A stretch of 56,561 bases of DNA from Kiritimatiellia bacterium (GCA_028718125.1 JAQUMN010000021.1:1-56561); one strand, 5' to 3'. Positions 24,311 to 33,109 are shown, numbered from the stretch's first letter. The notes: generated from the letters alone by a model not told the origin. Program-made: numbers and translations.

Positions 24311-25834
24311 TTAGTAGGCCTTCGCAAACAGCAAACGGCGGGGGCTGGGTTTGCCGGTGAAGGGACAGGTCCCCGGCTCATCCGGAGAATCCAGCGGGAT
24401 GCATCGGATGGTGACGCTCAAATCGGTCTTCAGCTTTTCTTCCGCCGCCGTGTCTCCGCCCCAATGGGACAACGCAAAGCCGCCGTGAATTTCCGGCCTC
24501 TCGGCGTTACGCGGCGTGAAAAACTCGTAAAACTCCTGGCGGCTGTCTATCCGGCGGGTATGCGTCTCGCGCAAGGCGCGCGCCCGTGCCAGGATTCTCT
24601 CCTGGATTTCATCCAGCAGCGCGCCGATGGTCTGCACCAGCTCGGCACGCGGCACGCTCCGGCGCTCCTTATGCGGCTTGTCGCGCCGCCCCATGAAAAC
24701 GGCGTCGGCGGCCATATCGCGCGGTCCGATTTCCAGGCGCACGGGAATGCCCTTCTTGATCCAGCCCCACACCTTCTCCCCACCCCGTCCTTCGCGCGCA
24801 TCCACTTCCACCGCCAACGGACGGCCATCATAGGAGACGGCGCGCAGTTCCGCGGCCACGCGGTCGCAATATTGCAGGACGTTGGCGCGATCGGCATCCT
24901 TGTGAATAACCGGCAGGATCACGACGTGAGACGGCGCCAGGCGCGGCGGCAGGATGAGTCCATCGTCGTCGCTATGGGTCATGATAAGTCCGCCGATAAG
25001 GCGCGTGGAAACTCCCCAGGAGGTGGTCCAGGCCAGGCTTTCCTGGCCGTTGGCATCCAGGAATTTGATTCCGCAGGCCCGGGCAAAATTCTGGCCCAGG
25101 AAATGGGAAGTGCCCGCCTGCAGGGCCTTACGGTCCTGCATCATGGCCTCGATGCTGTACGTGGCCACCGCTCCGGGGAAGCGTTCGGATTCAGTTTTTT
25201 CGCCCATGCTCACCGGCATGGCCATGGTGCCCTCGGCAAACTCGGCGTAGACTTTCAGCATACGCTCAGTTTCTTCGCGAGCTTCCGCCTCGCCGGCATG
25301 GGCGGTGTGGCCTTCCTGCCACAGGAATTCCGTGGTCCGCAGGAACATGCGCGTGCGCATCTCCCAGCGCACGATGTTGGCCCACTGGTTGATCAGGAGC
25401 GGCAGATCGCGGTAAGACTGCACCCACTTGGCAAACATGGCGCCGATAATGGTTTCCGAAGTCGGCCGCACCACCAGCGGTTCGTCGAGTTCGCCCACGG
25501 GCACCAGTTTGCCTGCCGGCGAAAGCTCCAGGCGGTGATGCGTAACCACCGCGCATTCCTTGGCAAAGCCCGCCACGTGCTTGGCTTCCTTCTCCAGGAA
25601 ACTCAACGGAATAAAGAGCGGGAAATAAGCGTTGCGGTGCCCGGTGGCCTTGAACCGGCCATCCAGCACGCGCTGGATATTTTCCCAGATGCTGTAACCC
25701 CAGGGCTTAATCACCATGCACCCGCGCACGGGCGAAAGTTCCGCGAGGTCGGCGGCGCGAATCACCTGCTGGTACCATTCAGGATAATCGTCCGCCCGCG
25801 TGGGCGAGATGGCAGTGGCTTGTTTATCGGCCAT
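24311..25834 (-). CDS. proS: Prolyl-tRNA synthetase, archaeal/eukaryotic-type (ProS3)
   Basis: Charges tRNA-Pro; 507 residues, class II. Motif 2 region RWEMRTRMFLRTTEFLWQEG and motif 3 with a Gly-Arg element support the class. The compact form lacks the bacterial INS editing domain and ends in a Zn-type C-terminal domain terminating in Tyr (LLFAKAY), the hallmark of the archaeal-like type. Cysteines in the C-terminal part (IRCIPLD, GTCPFTGK) fit a partly retained zinc site. AAAGGA lies about ten bases before the ATG. It is flanked by direct repeats and monocistronic. Confidence 0.95.
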   Translation of the reverse strand: MADKQATAISPTRADDYPEWYQQVIRAADLAELSPVRGCMVIKPWGYSIWENIQRVLDGRFKATGHRNAYFPLFIPLSFLEKEAKHVAGFAKECAVVTHHRLELSPAGKLVPVGELDEPLVVRPTSETIIGAMFAKWVQSYRDLPLLINQWANIVRWEMRTRMFLRTTEFLWQEGHTAHAGEAEAREETERMLKVYAEFAEGTMAMPVSMGEKTESERFPGAVATYSIEAMMQDRKALQAGTSHFLGQNFARACGIKFLDANGQESLAWTTSWGVSTRLIGGLIMTHSDDDGLILPPRLAPSHVVILPVIHKDADRANVLQYCDRVAAELRAVSYDGRPLAVEVDAREGRGGEKVWGWIKKGIPVRLEIGPRDMAADAVFMGRRDKPHKERRSVPRAELVQTIGALLDEIQERILARARALRETHTRRIDSRQEFYEFFTPRNAERPEIHGGFALSHWGGDTAAEEKLKTDLSVTIRCIPLDSPDEPGTCPFTGKPSPRRLLFAKAY

Positions 25835-25883
25835 GGATCATGTTCCTTTGACGCGGTTTTGCTATCGACGTGTTAATCACTCT

Positions 25884-25916
25884 ATGTTATTTATCAGAGC
25901 TATAGATGGCAAGCAA
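25884..25916 (-). promoter_or_regulatory. Possible proS promoter
   Basis: Two overlapping options on the minus strand, both with 17-bp spacing: TTGCCA/TAACAT and TTGCTT/TAAATA. The predicted leader is 40-50 bases and ends at an AAAGGA site. Confidence 0.35.
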
Positions 25917-26039
25917 GCGCAAATCCGTTTATTGTTTATTGTCGCAAACAAATTTATTACGCTTGTCCAAAATAATTATTTTAAACGCAGAATAAGCATT
26001 GACAACACAACATCATCTTCTATTTGCCGATTTACGATA

Positions 26040-26084
26040 CCTCATCCTCTCCCTCGGGAGAGGACCGAGGTGAGGGGCACATTT
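26040..26084. repeat. CCTCATCCTCTCCCTCGGGAGAGG repeat, copy 2
   Basis: Matches 24255-24300 almost base for base (one T/C change and one missing C) in the same orientation, on the other side of proS. Confidence 0.7.
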
Positions 26085-26143
26085 GCCTGCCAACAGTCGC
26101 TACGCTCCAGCGTTGTGGACGGGCCAGCATTCCCCTCACCCTG

Positions 26144-26180
26144 CCCCCTGGTCGCCTTCGGCGCCGCCATAGGCGGGTAA
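26144..26180. repeat. CCCCTGGTCGCCTTCGGCGCC palindromic repeat, intergenic copy
   Basis: Blocks CCCCTGGTCGCC(TTC)GGCGCC and GCCGCCATAGGCGGG, the same blocks as in the histidine-kinase gene at 6632-6672 but in the other order. It interrupts a CCCCTCACC..CTCTCCC-type repeat. Confidence 0.6.
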
Positions 26181-26290
26181 ACCTCTCCCTTGGGAGAGGG
26201 GCTGTTATTTTGGATGCGAATGTCTGTTTATGATTGCTGATTTTTTATTTCTGATTCGGCAAGCGGCAATTTGAATTGGGCAATTATTCA

Positions 26291-28549
26291 ATGACACGTG
26301 GCTTCTTACGTTATTATATAGTCGGCGCACTCCTGCTCTGCGCCGGCATTCTCCAGGTCGCCATGGCCACGAACGCGCCGCCAGCGATGAATCCGGACTT
26401 TGCAGCGGTCCCCCGGCAGGAACGAATCGGCCTGGTCCTGGGCGGCGGCGGAGCCAAAGGGCTTGCTCACATAGGCGTACTCCGCGTTCTCGAGGAAATG
26501 CGCATCCCCGTCGATTATGTCGGCGGCACCAGCATGGGCTCAATCGTAGGCGGTTTTTACGCCTCGGGTCTATCGCCCGATGAAATCGAGGAAATCATGA
26601 AATCCCTGGACTGGTGGAATGTCATGAAAGACCAGCCCCCGCGACGCGACCAGGTATACCGTCGCAAAATCGAAAGCCAGCGCTATTTTATGAATTTCGA
26701 AATGGGGTTTAAGCACTGGTCCATTATGCTGCCGCGCTCAGCCGTAGCCGGACAGAAGTTGAACTACGTCCTGGAGAGCAGTACGCTCGCTTCGGCGGCC
26801 ATCACAAATTTCGACCAGCTCCCCCTGCCCTTCCGGTGCGTAGCCACGGATATCCAAAGCGGCAATGCCGTCGTTCTCAACCACGGTTCATTGGCTGAGT
26901 GCATGCGCGCCAGCATGGCGGTTCCCGGGCTTTTCACCCCCATTACCATCGAAAAACGCATACTGGTTGATGGCGGACTTGTAAATAACATCCCGGTAAA
27001 CGTCGTCCGCGCCATGGGCGCCGAAACGATTATCGCCGTGGACGTTGGCGCCTCCGACGTCGAAGCGCAAAAAAAACTTCAGTTGGAAACCGTGAGCGAA
27101 ATACTATCACGTTCCTATACCGTCCTTAAACGACCGGAAGAGGAAAGACAGCTGGCCAACGCCAATGTTATCATTAGTCCCCAGGAATCCGACCTGGGCT
27201 CCGGAGAATTTTTTCTGGTCAGCGAGTTCATCGAACGCGGCGAAGCCGCGGCCCGGGCCATGGCTGACAAGCTGAAGATGTTCAGCGTCAGTGAAGCTGA
27301 ATTTCAGCGATATTTGCAGCGCCAGCGGCGCAAGCCGACCAATCCCATGCAGATAACGGCCATCACGGTCAGCGGCAACCGCCGCACAAGCGAGGAGTAT
27401 ATACGCCATCACATCCATTCCCAGACCAACGCGCTTCTTGATCCCAAGGCTTTGCAAAAAGATATTAACCGCATATTCTGCCTCGGCGATTTCGAATGGG
27501 TGGATTACCTGATTCATCCCGAAAACGACGGCGCGCACGGCACTATCGAGTACCGCACCATGGAAAAACCGTGGGGACCCAACTATTTTCACGTCGGGTT
27601 CCGCATGGAAACGGATATGGACAACAACACCCCGTTTGCGCTTTTGCTCAATTACAACCGATTAGCCATCAACCCGCTCGGCGCCGAGTGGCGCAATGAC
27701 CTTATACTCGGGAATGAGCAAGGCGCCATGAGCGAATTCTTCCAACCCCTTAACTACAAAAACCGTTTTTTTGTAGCGCCGCGGGTCCTGTATAATGAAA
27801 CTTATCAGAATTATTATGAGGCTAACACCAGCGTGGCGCGTTACAATGTCACCCGTTATGGCGGACAATTGGATGCCGGCATGCAATTCGATAATTATGG
27901 CGAAGCCCGCATCGGAATCTACCGTGGCAGCATTTCGGCCAAGAACGATGTAGGGTCAGGCGAACTTCCCGACCTTAGTCAGGATGAGGGCAAATGGAAG
28001 GCCAGCCTGGTACTCGATCAGCTGGACAGCTCGACTTTCCCCCGGAACGGCTATTATCTTGAAGCGCTTGCCTTCCTCGCGCGAGACTATCTTGGCAACG
28101 GATCAAGCAATAATTACGATCAGCTGTCAATTTGGGCGGACCTCTTCCAGTCCTTCGGCAAGCATACGGTGTTCCTGGGCGCCATGGGCGGCACAAGCTT
28201 CAGTTCGGATATCCCGCTTTATGACCAGTTTGCGCTGGGAGGGTTCACCAGCTTGGCTGGTTATCCACAATGCCGGTTTCGCGGTCCATATGCGGCCGTT
28301 GGTCGGATGGGGTATTTCTATCAACTTTTCAAGTTGTCACCGAGTTTAGGCCAGGGTGTTTATCTGGGAGGCATGCTCAATGCGGGCAATACCTGGCAAT
28401 CCTCAAGCGATATTGATCTGGGCGACGTTCATCCCGGCGCGGCGGCGATGCTGGGAGTCGACTCGATCATCGGGCCGATTTACCTGGCTTATGCCCGCGG
28501 TGAATATAACTGCAACCAATACTGGCTCTCCATCGGGAACCGTTTCTAA
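26291..28549 (+). CDS. Patatin-like phospholipase with POTRA and beta-barrel (PlpD-type, type Vd secretion)
   Basis: A 752-residue exported protein. A signal peptide (1-27, ending AMA) is followed by a patatin domain (45-320) with oxyanion loop GGGGAKG (51-57), nucleophile Ser81 in GTSMG and catalytic Asp227 in VDGG. A POTRA-like segment follows (about 352-425, starting ITAITVSGNR), then a 16-strand-type Omp85 barrel to the C-terminal Phe. This is the layout of PlpD autotransporters, in which a lipase is exposed or released through its own barrel. The ATG at 26291 is used; a TTG five codons upstream is less likely. The downstream barrel gene and lipoprotein are co-directional. Confidence 0.92.
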   Translation: MTRGFLRYYIVGALLLCAGILQVAMATNAPPAMNPDFAAVPRQERIGLVLGGGGAKGLAHIGVLRVLEEMRIPVDYVGGTSMGSIVGGFYASGLSPDEIEEIMKSLDWWNVMKDQPPRRDQVYRRKIESQRYFMNFEMGFKHWSIMLPRSAVAGQKLNYVLESSTLASAAITNFDQLPLPFRCVATDIQSGNAVVLNHGSLAECMRASMAVPGLFTPITIEKRILVDGGLVNNIPVNVVRAMGAETIIAVDVGASDVEAQKKLQLETVSEILSRSYTVLKRPEEERQLANANVIISPQESDLGSGEFFLVSEFIERGEAAARAMADKLKMFSVSEAEFQRYLQRQRRKPTNPMQITAITVSGNRRTSEEYIRHHIHSQTNALLDPKALQKDINRIFCLGDFEWVDYLIHPENDGAHGTIEYRTMEKPWGPNYFHVGFRMETDMDNNTPFALLLNYNRLAINPLGAEWRNDLILGNEQGAMSEFFQPLNYKNRFFVAPRVLYNETYQNYYEANTSVARYNVTRYGGQLDAGMQFDNYGEARIGIYRGSISAKNDVGSGELPDLSQDEGKWKASLVLDQLDSSTFPRNGYYLEALAFLARDYLGNGSSNNYDQLSIWADLFQSFGKHTVFLGAMGGTSFSSDIPLYDQFALGGFTSLAGYPQCRFRGPYAAVGRMGYFYQLFKLSPSLGQGVYLGGMLNAGNTWQSSSDIDLGDVHPGAAAMLGVDSIIGPIYLAYARGEYNCNQYWLSIGNRF

Positions 28550-28593
28550 TGTCGGATTCAACACGGGCATGCCCACAATCCAAACAAAACAAG

Positions 28594-28812
28594 GTTCACC
28601 ATGGAGACACGGAGTCATGGAGGAAGAGGTTTTCCTCACGTATTTTCTTCCGACTAATCGTTGCGTGAATTTGATGCAGGCCGCAACGCCCTGCGCCAAA
28701 TTCAAGCAGCACCCCAGCGTGGAGATGGGAAAGATCAAGGCGACAGATGATGTTTACCTGCCTAAGGCGGAGCCGAGGGCGCCCAGGGTTCCGCACCTCC
28801 GTGTCTCCGTGA
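28594..28812. repeat. Inverted repeat arms GGAGACACGGAG ... CTCCGTGTCTCC
   Basis: The left arm at 28594-28622 and right arm at 28795-28812 are inverted copies of a CACGGAGACACGGAGG-type sequence, about 170 bp apart, between the patatin gene and the next barrel gene. The enclosed segment has no recognised gene. Confidence 0.6.
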
Positions 28813-29993
28813 TTAATCCCCTTTTGCTTTACACCTTCTTGTTATTTACAGCGGTTGCCAATATTCAAGGTGCTGATACGCCAACCCTTCAACCGTCTGT
28901 GCCATCGCCTGCGGCAGCACCCCGTGCGGGGAACACTACGCCGGCTGCACAAGTTTTGACCCGCGTATTCGACACTAATAACCCCTTGATTATTACCAAC
29001 ACCAACTCCTGGTTTACAGCCACTAACTGGTCACAAAGACTTGATTGGCTGCATGACACGGCCAATATTGTGTCCGAACAAAATATCCAGCGCGCGGACG
29101 ACTGGTTTATTGATAATCCCAAAGATATTGTGCCGTTCAAGCCGGCCAAGTTCAGGCTCGGCCTGCAGGTCGAAGGCGATTATTTTTCGCAAACCAACAA
29201 GTTCGCGCTCAGGCCGTTGGCTGACACCGAGAGCGAAGTTCACTTGCCGAACGCCGAAAAACGGCTGCGTCTGACGATCTCGACGCTCGACCCCATGGCC
29301 CTGCCCGGCCAGGACTCCAACGAGGGTATGAGCGGATTTCGCGTAGGACTCAAAAAGGGAATGTTAAAGGATATTGACACCTCTGTCGGTGTGCGCATCA
29401 AATGGCTTCCATCCATTTACGCCAATATATCCTGGGATCCCCATTATAACCTGGATACTTGGACTATGTATCCGGAACAGAAAGTCGGATGGGAAAGTGG
29501 TGATGGCGCCTATGAAACCACCAGTTTAATGCTCAATCGGTGGGTCAACCGTTGTGTGATACGACCCATCGCCTCGTTGAAACTGAGCCAGGCCCGTTAC
29601 AATGCCGATATGGACAAGCTGAACCAGGAAAGGCAGGACGCCGAGGCAGCCGGACTCCCACCGCCCGATGACGATTACCTGAAGGGCTGGGATTGGGAAT
29701 TGACTTTGCTCGCTGGATATGCGAACGAACTGATTGATGAGTCCGTTTTCGGGCGGCTGGCCGACGGCAGTGACGTCGCCAAAGGCGGGGGCTTTAGATT
29801 CTCGGTGCTCGGCGGCCTGCACGTCGTTGATTCATACAACCTGACGTTTCTTTACCGCGGCCACCTTTACCAAGAATGGCTCTTCTTTTTGATTAAACCG
29901 AACGTGAGTTGGCAGAATGAAAATAACTGGGAAGCGAACTATAGCCTGACATTAGGCCTCGACATGCTCATATACGGAACCAAGAAGCGCTGA
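28809..29993 (+). CDS. Predicted outer-membrane beta-barrel protein, unknown
   Basis: About 394 residues from a GTG at 28809, which begins a good signal peptide (INPLLLYTFLLFTAVANIQG, then ADTP). The frame is open further upstream but there it crosses repeat arms and the patatin gene end; ATG 28725 is an alternative start. After a Pro/Ala/Thr-rich linker come alternating amphipathic strands rich in Trp, Tyr and Gly, for example GFRVGLKKGML, SVGVRIKWLPS and FRFSVLGGLHVV. These are typical of a barrel, although the last residues are basic (YGTKKR), not aromatic. The family is not recognised. It may work with the upstream PlpD-like protein, as inferred from adjacency only. Confidence 0.6.
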   Translation: MINPLLLYTFLLFTAVANIQGADTPTLQPSVPSPAAAPRAGNTTPAAQVLTRVFDTNNPLIITNTNSWFTATNWSQRLDWLHDTANIVSEQNIQRADDWFIDNPKDIVPFKPAKFRLGLQVEGDYFSQTNKFALRPLADTESEVHLPNAEKRLRLTISTLDPMALPGQDSNEGMSGFRVGLKKGMLKDIDTSVGVRIKWLPSIYANISWDPHYNLDTWTMYPEQKVGWESGDGAYETTSLMLNRWVNRCVIRPIASLKLSQARYNADMDKLNQERQDAEAAGLPPPDDDYLKGWDWELTLLAGYANELIDESVFGRLADGSDVAKGGGFRFSVLGGLHVVDSYNLTFLYRGHLYQEWLFFLIKPNVSWQNENNWEANYSLTLGLDMLIYGTKKR

Positions 29994-30014
29994 CGAACAT
30001 TCATAGAAATTCAG

Positions 30015-30112
30015 ATATTAACCGCAAAGAACGCCGAGATCACAAAACAACATGTTCACCCATTTCCTCGTCCATTTTCTCTGCGATTTTTGCGATCTTT
30101 GAGGTAAATATT
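30015..30112. repeat. Palindromic element ATATTAACCGCAAAGA ... TCTTTGAGGTAAATAT
   Basis: A 98-bp element whose ends are imperfect inverted copies (ATATTAACCGCAAAGA against ATATTTACCTCAAAGA), in the gap between the barrel gene and the lipoprotein gene. Confidence 0.6.
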
Positions 30113-30121
30113 GCTTTGCTT

Positions 30122-30730
30122 ATGAAAACACAAATAACCACCCAATCATCCTGCCTGGCCATGGGACTGCTCCTGCTCACTGCCTGCACGACCACAAAAA
30201 CGCTCGACGAGTGGCGCGCCATGGACAACGTCAACACCCGCTTCGGCCATCTCATGGTGGTGGCGCTTTTCCGGCAGGATGAGACCCGCCGCATGTTCGA
30301 AAACGAATTTGCCTGGCAGATCAGCAACATGGGGCCCATGGTTACCCGCAGCTATAACGTCATGCTTAACCTGAATGAGAACACCACAGCCCAAATGCCC
30401 AACATTGCGCAGGCCGTGGGCGCCGACGGCATCCTGCTGATCCGCATGGTCAAGCGCAAGCAATACCAAAAACCTGCGACAAGCAATGCGCGGCCTGCCC
30501 CGGCGAGTCTGACGGAATATTTGCAGCAGTCCTGGAAGGATAATTACGATCCGCCCAACATGACATCGAATACGGTCATGGCCGTGGAATCCAGTCTGTT
30601 CGATACCAAAAAAGGAAACATGGTCTGGTCGCTGGCCACGGAATCTATGAACCAGTTCGGCTCGAAATGGGAAATAAATTTGTTGGCCAAGCTGGTGCTG
30701 GGCAAGATGGAAGACGCAATGCAAAAATAG
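30122..30730 (+). CDS. Lipoprotein of unknown function
   Basis: A 202-residue protein with a lipoprotein signal peptide ending LLLTAC (lipidated Cys22). The start ATG 30122 gives a normal n-region. The mature part begins TTTKTLDEWRAMDN and looks like small envelope proteins with a TolB-N-like or DUF4136-like alpha/beta fold. A central GADGILLIRMVKRK strand and a C-terminal LVLGKMEDAMQK helix are visible. No family is assigned. It is co-directional with the two barrel genes and ends at a hairpin. Confidence 0.75.
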   Translation: MKTQITTQSSCLAMGLLLLTACTTTKTLDEWRAMDNVNTRFGHLMVVALFRQDETRRMFENEFAWQISNMGPMVTRSYNVMLNLNENTTAQMPNIAQAVGADGILLIRMVKRKQYQKPATSNARPAPASLTEYLQQSWKDNYDPPNMTSNTVMAVESSLFDTKKGNMVWSLATESMNQFGSKWEINLLAKLVLGKMEDAMQK

Positions 30731-30731
30731 T

Positions 30732-30758
30732 GAAGACGCGGGGCAAGACCCCGTCTTC
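30732..30758 (+). terminator. GAAGAC..GGGG/CCCC..GTCTTC hairpin after the lipoprotein gene
   Basis: The stem GAAGAC-GGGG pairs with CCCC-GTCTTC (two bulged bases on the left arm) around CAAGA, directly after the stop. Only CCGTTTG follows, so the T tract is weak. Confidence 0.45.
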
Positions 30759-31118
30759 CGTTTGCCACGGTTATTTATGATGGCAACAGACGCTTCCGCT
30801 TGCATCCCCCTCGCATTAACCCATATTAGTTCGTGCGGCCGTTAATACAGATGTAACTAAGCCGCGCGCGGGAGCTCTGCCAATGCTGAGGATCCTGGAT
30901 GAACACACTCGATCGCACCTTGCAGGCGGCCGATGTTCCGGCGTGAATTCGTTACGCCCCCCTTCGTTGGGGATGGACAAACACGAACGCATGATCTATT
31001 ATTAACAGCAAATTCAGACTAACTCTCTCCCTGGCTCGGAATGTGAAACCCAGTCAAGGAATTTAATGGTACCGCATCCCCATCCTTGGGAGAGGTAAAA
31101 TTGCTTCGGACACCATCG
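30759..31118. other. 360-bp intergenic region before metG
   Basis: No intact gene. It holds a probable transposase relic at 30865-30937. It also has a CTCTCTCCC (31023) and GGGAGAGG (31088) inverted pair of the same family as the repeats near proS. No T-box or other leader for metG could be recognised. Confidence 0.45.
30865..30937 (+). pseudogene. Relic of an IS3-family transposase (orfB) catalytic region
   Basis: One frame reads LPMLRILDEHTR (30877-30912), and the +1 frame continues NTLDRTLQAADV (30902-30937). Together they resemble the LRMLxxLDEHTREC...VDRSLxAxDV stretch of IS3 integrase-type transposases, split by a frameshift. No inverted repeats or further pieces are seen. The match is by memory of the motif and is short. 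Confidence 0.4.
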
Positions 31119-33104
31119 ATGGAAAACAAAATATTCTACGTCACGACGCCGATCTATTACGTCAACGACGCGCCCCATATCGGGCACGCATACACCACCA
31201 TTCTGGCCGACGTTCTGGCTCGCTATCATCGTCTGCACGGGATTCCAACTTTCTTCCTGACCGGCACCGACGAGCACGGCCAGAAAGTCCAGCGGGCTGC
31301 AGAAAAAGGGGGCATGTCCCCCCAGCAACAGGCCGATCAGACCGTAGGGCGCTTCCAGGCGCTGTGGAGAAAGCTCGACATCACGAACGATGACTTCATC
31401 CGCACAACGGAGAGCCGGCACGTGCGCGTTGTCCAGCAGATTCTCCAAACGCTCTTCGACAACGGCGAGATCTACCGCGCGGAATCTGACGGCGGCTACT
31501 GCGTGCCCTGCGAGCGATTTTATGCCGGCAGGGAACTGGACGCGGGTACCTGCCGTGAATGCGGCCGCGCCCTGGAACCCATCCGGGAATCTAACTATTT
31601 TTTTCGCATGAGCGTTTACCAAGCGTGGCTGATCGGCTATATTCACGAACATCCCAGATTTATACAGCCGGACTTCCGGCGCAATGAAACCCTGGGTTTT
31701 CTCCAACAGCCCCTGAACGACTTGTGTATCTCCCGGCCCAAGAGCCGCTTGAGCTGGGGCATTGAACTCCCGTTTGACCATGATTTTGTGACTTATGTCT
31801 GGTTCGACGCCCTCGTCAACTACATCAGCGCCATCGGCTACCTGGCCGACGACCGGAAGTTCCAGCGCTGGTGGCCGGCATCTTATCATCTGATCGGCAA
31901 GGACATTCTGACCACGCACACGGTGTATTGGCCGACGATGCTTCATGCCATGAATTTGCCTATGCCCGAAACGATTTTCGCACACGGCTGGTGGCTCATC
32001 GGCGACAGCAAGATGAGTAAATCGTCCGGCAATGTTGTTAATCCCATCGATATGGCCGAGCGTTACGGGGTGGATGCCTTCCGCTATTTCCTGATGGCCG
32101 AAATGACCTTGGGCCAGGACTGCAATTTTTCGGAAGAAGCATTCATTCGCCGCTACAATGCCGACCTGGCCAACGATTTGGGCAACCTGCTGAACCGCGT
32201 CATGAAGCTGGTGACCAGTCATTGCGGCGGCAAGATCCCGGCCCCCACGGCAGCAAACGAAGGCGCCGACGAACAGCAGTTGCGTCAATCCGTTTTGAAC
32301 GTCGCTACGCGCATGGAAGAATGCCTGGATCAGATGCGGCTGGACCTGGGATTGGCAGCGGTAACCTCCGCCGTGCGGGAGACTAACCGTTATCTGGAAA
32401 AACGCCAGCCCTGGACGCTGGCCAAACAGCCCGACCTGGAACCGCTCAATACCGTGCTTTATAACGCAGCGGAAACGTTGCGCATAGTAAGCGGGCTGCT
32501 ATATCCGGTCATGCCGGCCAAAATGCGCGAACTGCGCCATGCGCTGGGATTGCCAGGCTCCGCCGGAGCGCTTCGTCCAGGCGAGGGCGCAGCGGAACCA
32601 TTCTTAGATCAGCTAAAGATCTGGGGCAAGACTGTGCCGGGTACGCCGGTTGGCGCCATGTCGCCATTATTTCCGCGGATTCAAGCCGGGGGTGCGTCTC
32701 AAGCTGTGGGCACGGCCAGGGAAACAGCCGCGCAACCTCAAGCGGTAAAAGAACCGCAAGCCATCCCGCCTGCCGGTGTAACCGTGGTGGAATACGCGGA
32801 CTTTGCCAAGATCAGCCTGCGCACAGCCACTATTCTGGAAGCGGCCAAAGTCGAAGGCGCGGACAAGCTCCTGCGCCTGCAGGTTCAATGCGGCGCAGAA
32901 ATGCGCCAGATCGTGGCCGGCATCGCGCTCTATTACAAACCGGAAGAACTGGTCGGGAAAACGGTCGTGGTCGTGGCCAACTTAAAACCGGCTAAAATCC
33001 GGGGGGTTGAATCCCAAGGCATGCTGCTGGCCGCTTCCGGCGACAACCAATTACGACTGATTACACTGGATGGCTCGCTGCCATCCGGCGCCATAGTGAA
33101 ATAG
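31119..33104 (+). CDS. metG: Methionyl-tRNA synthetase with C-terminal tRNA-binding domain
   Basis: Charges tRNA-Met; 661 residues, class I. HIGH is at 20-23 (PHIGHAY) and KMSKS at 298-302. A single zinc knuckle is formed by C128/C131 and C145/C148. The C-terminal OB-fold tRNA-binding domain (about 550-661) gives dimerisation in related enzymes. A linker between anticodon and OB domains contains a short repeat-like insert (GSAGALRPGEG, near residue 484). Start ATG 31119 gives the conserved N-terminus but lacks a close Shine-Dalgarno. The gene ends six bases before the convergent mutarotase-like gene. Confidence 0.97.
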   Translation: MENKIFYVTTPIYYVNDAPHIGHAYTTILADVLARYHRLHGIPTFFLTGTDEHGQKVQRAAEKGGMSPQQQADQTVGRFQALWRKLDITNDDFIRTTESRHVRVVQQILQTLFDNGEIYRAESDGGYCVPCERFYAGRELDAGTCRECGRALEPIRESNYFFRMSVYQAWLIGYIHEHPRFIQPDFRRNETLGFLQQPLNDLCISRPKSRLSWGIELPFDHDFVTYVWFDALVNYISAIGYLADDRKFQRWWPASYHLIGKDILTTHTVYWPTMLHAMNLPMPETIFAHGWWLIGDSKMSKSSGNVVNPIDMAERYGVDAFRYFLMAEMTLGQDCNFSEEAFIRRYNADLANDLGNLLNRVMKLVTSHCGGKIPAPTAANEGADEQQLRQSVLNVATRMEECLDQMRLDLGLAAVTSAVRETNRYLEKRQPWTLAKQPDLEPLNTVLYNAAETLRIVSGLLYPVMPAKMRELRHALGLPGSAGALRPGEGAAEPFLDQLKIWGKTVPGTPVGAMSPLFPRIQAGGASQAVGTARETAAQPQAVKEPQAIPPAGVTVVEYADFAKISLRTATILEAAKVEGADKLLRLQVQCGAEMRQIVAGIALYYKPEELVGKTVVVVANLKPAKIRGVESQGMLLAASGDNQLRLITLDGSLPSGAIVK

Positions 33105-33109
33105 CGCAA

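Larger units (their letters stand above)
25835..26290. other. 456-bp intergenic region with repeats, proS promoter side
   Basis: No gene found. The left 190 bp are AT-rich and hold the likely proS promoter. The right part is a mosaic of the CCTCATCCTCTCCC repeat (26040-26084), a TCGCTACGCTCCAGCG block, and the CCCCTGGTCGCC palindrome (26144-26180) embedded in a second CCCCTCACC..CTCTCCC repeat ending near 26200. The last 60 bp before the patatin gene are AT-rich. Confidence 0.55.

Noticed and set aside
31014..32288. A 424-codon open frame on the strand opposite metG
   Set aside because: It lies antisense to a clear MetG with intact HIGH and KMSKS motifs, has no recognisable domain and reflects GC-rich third positions of the real gene.
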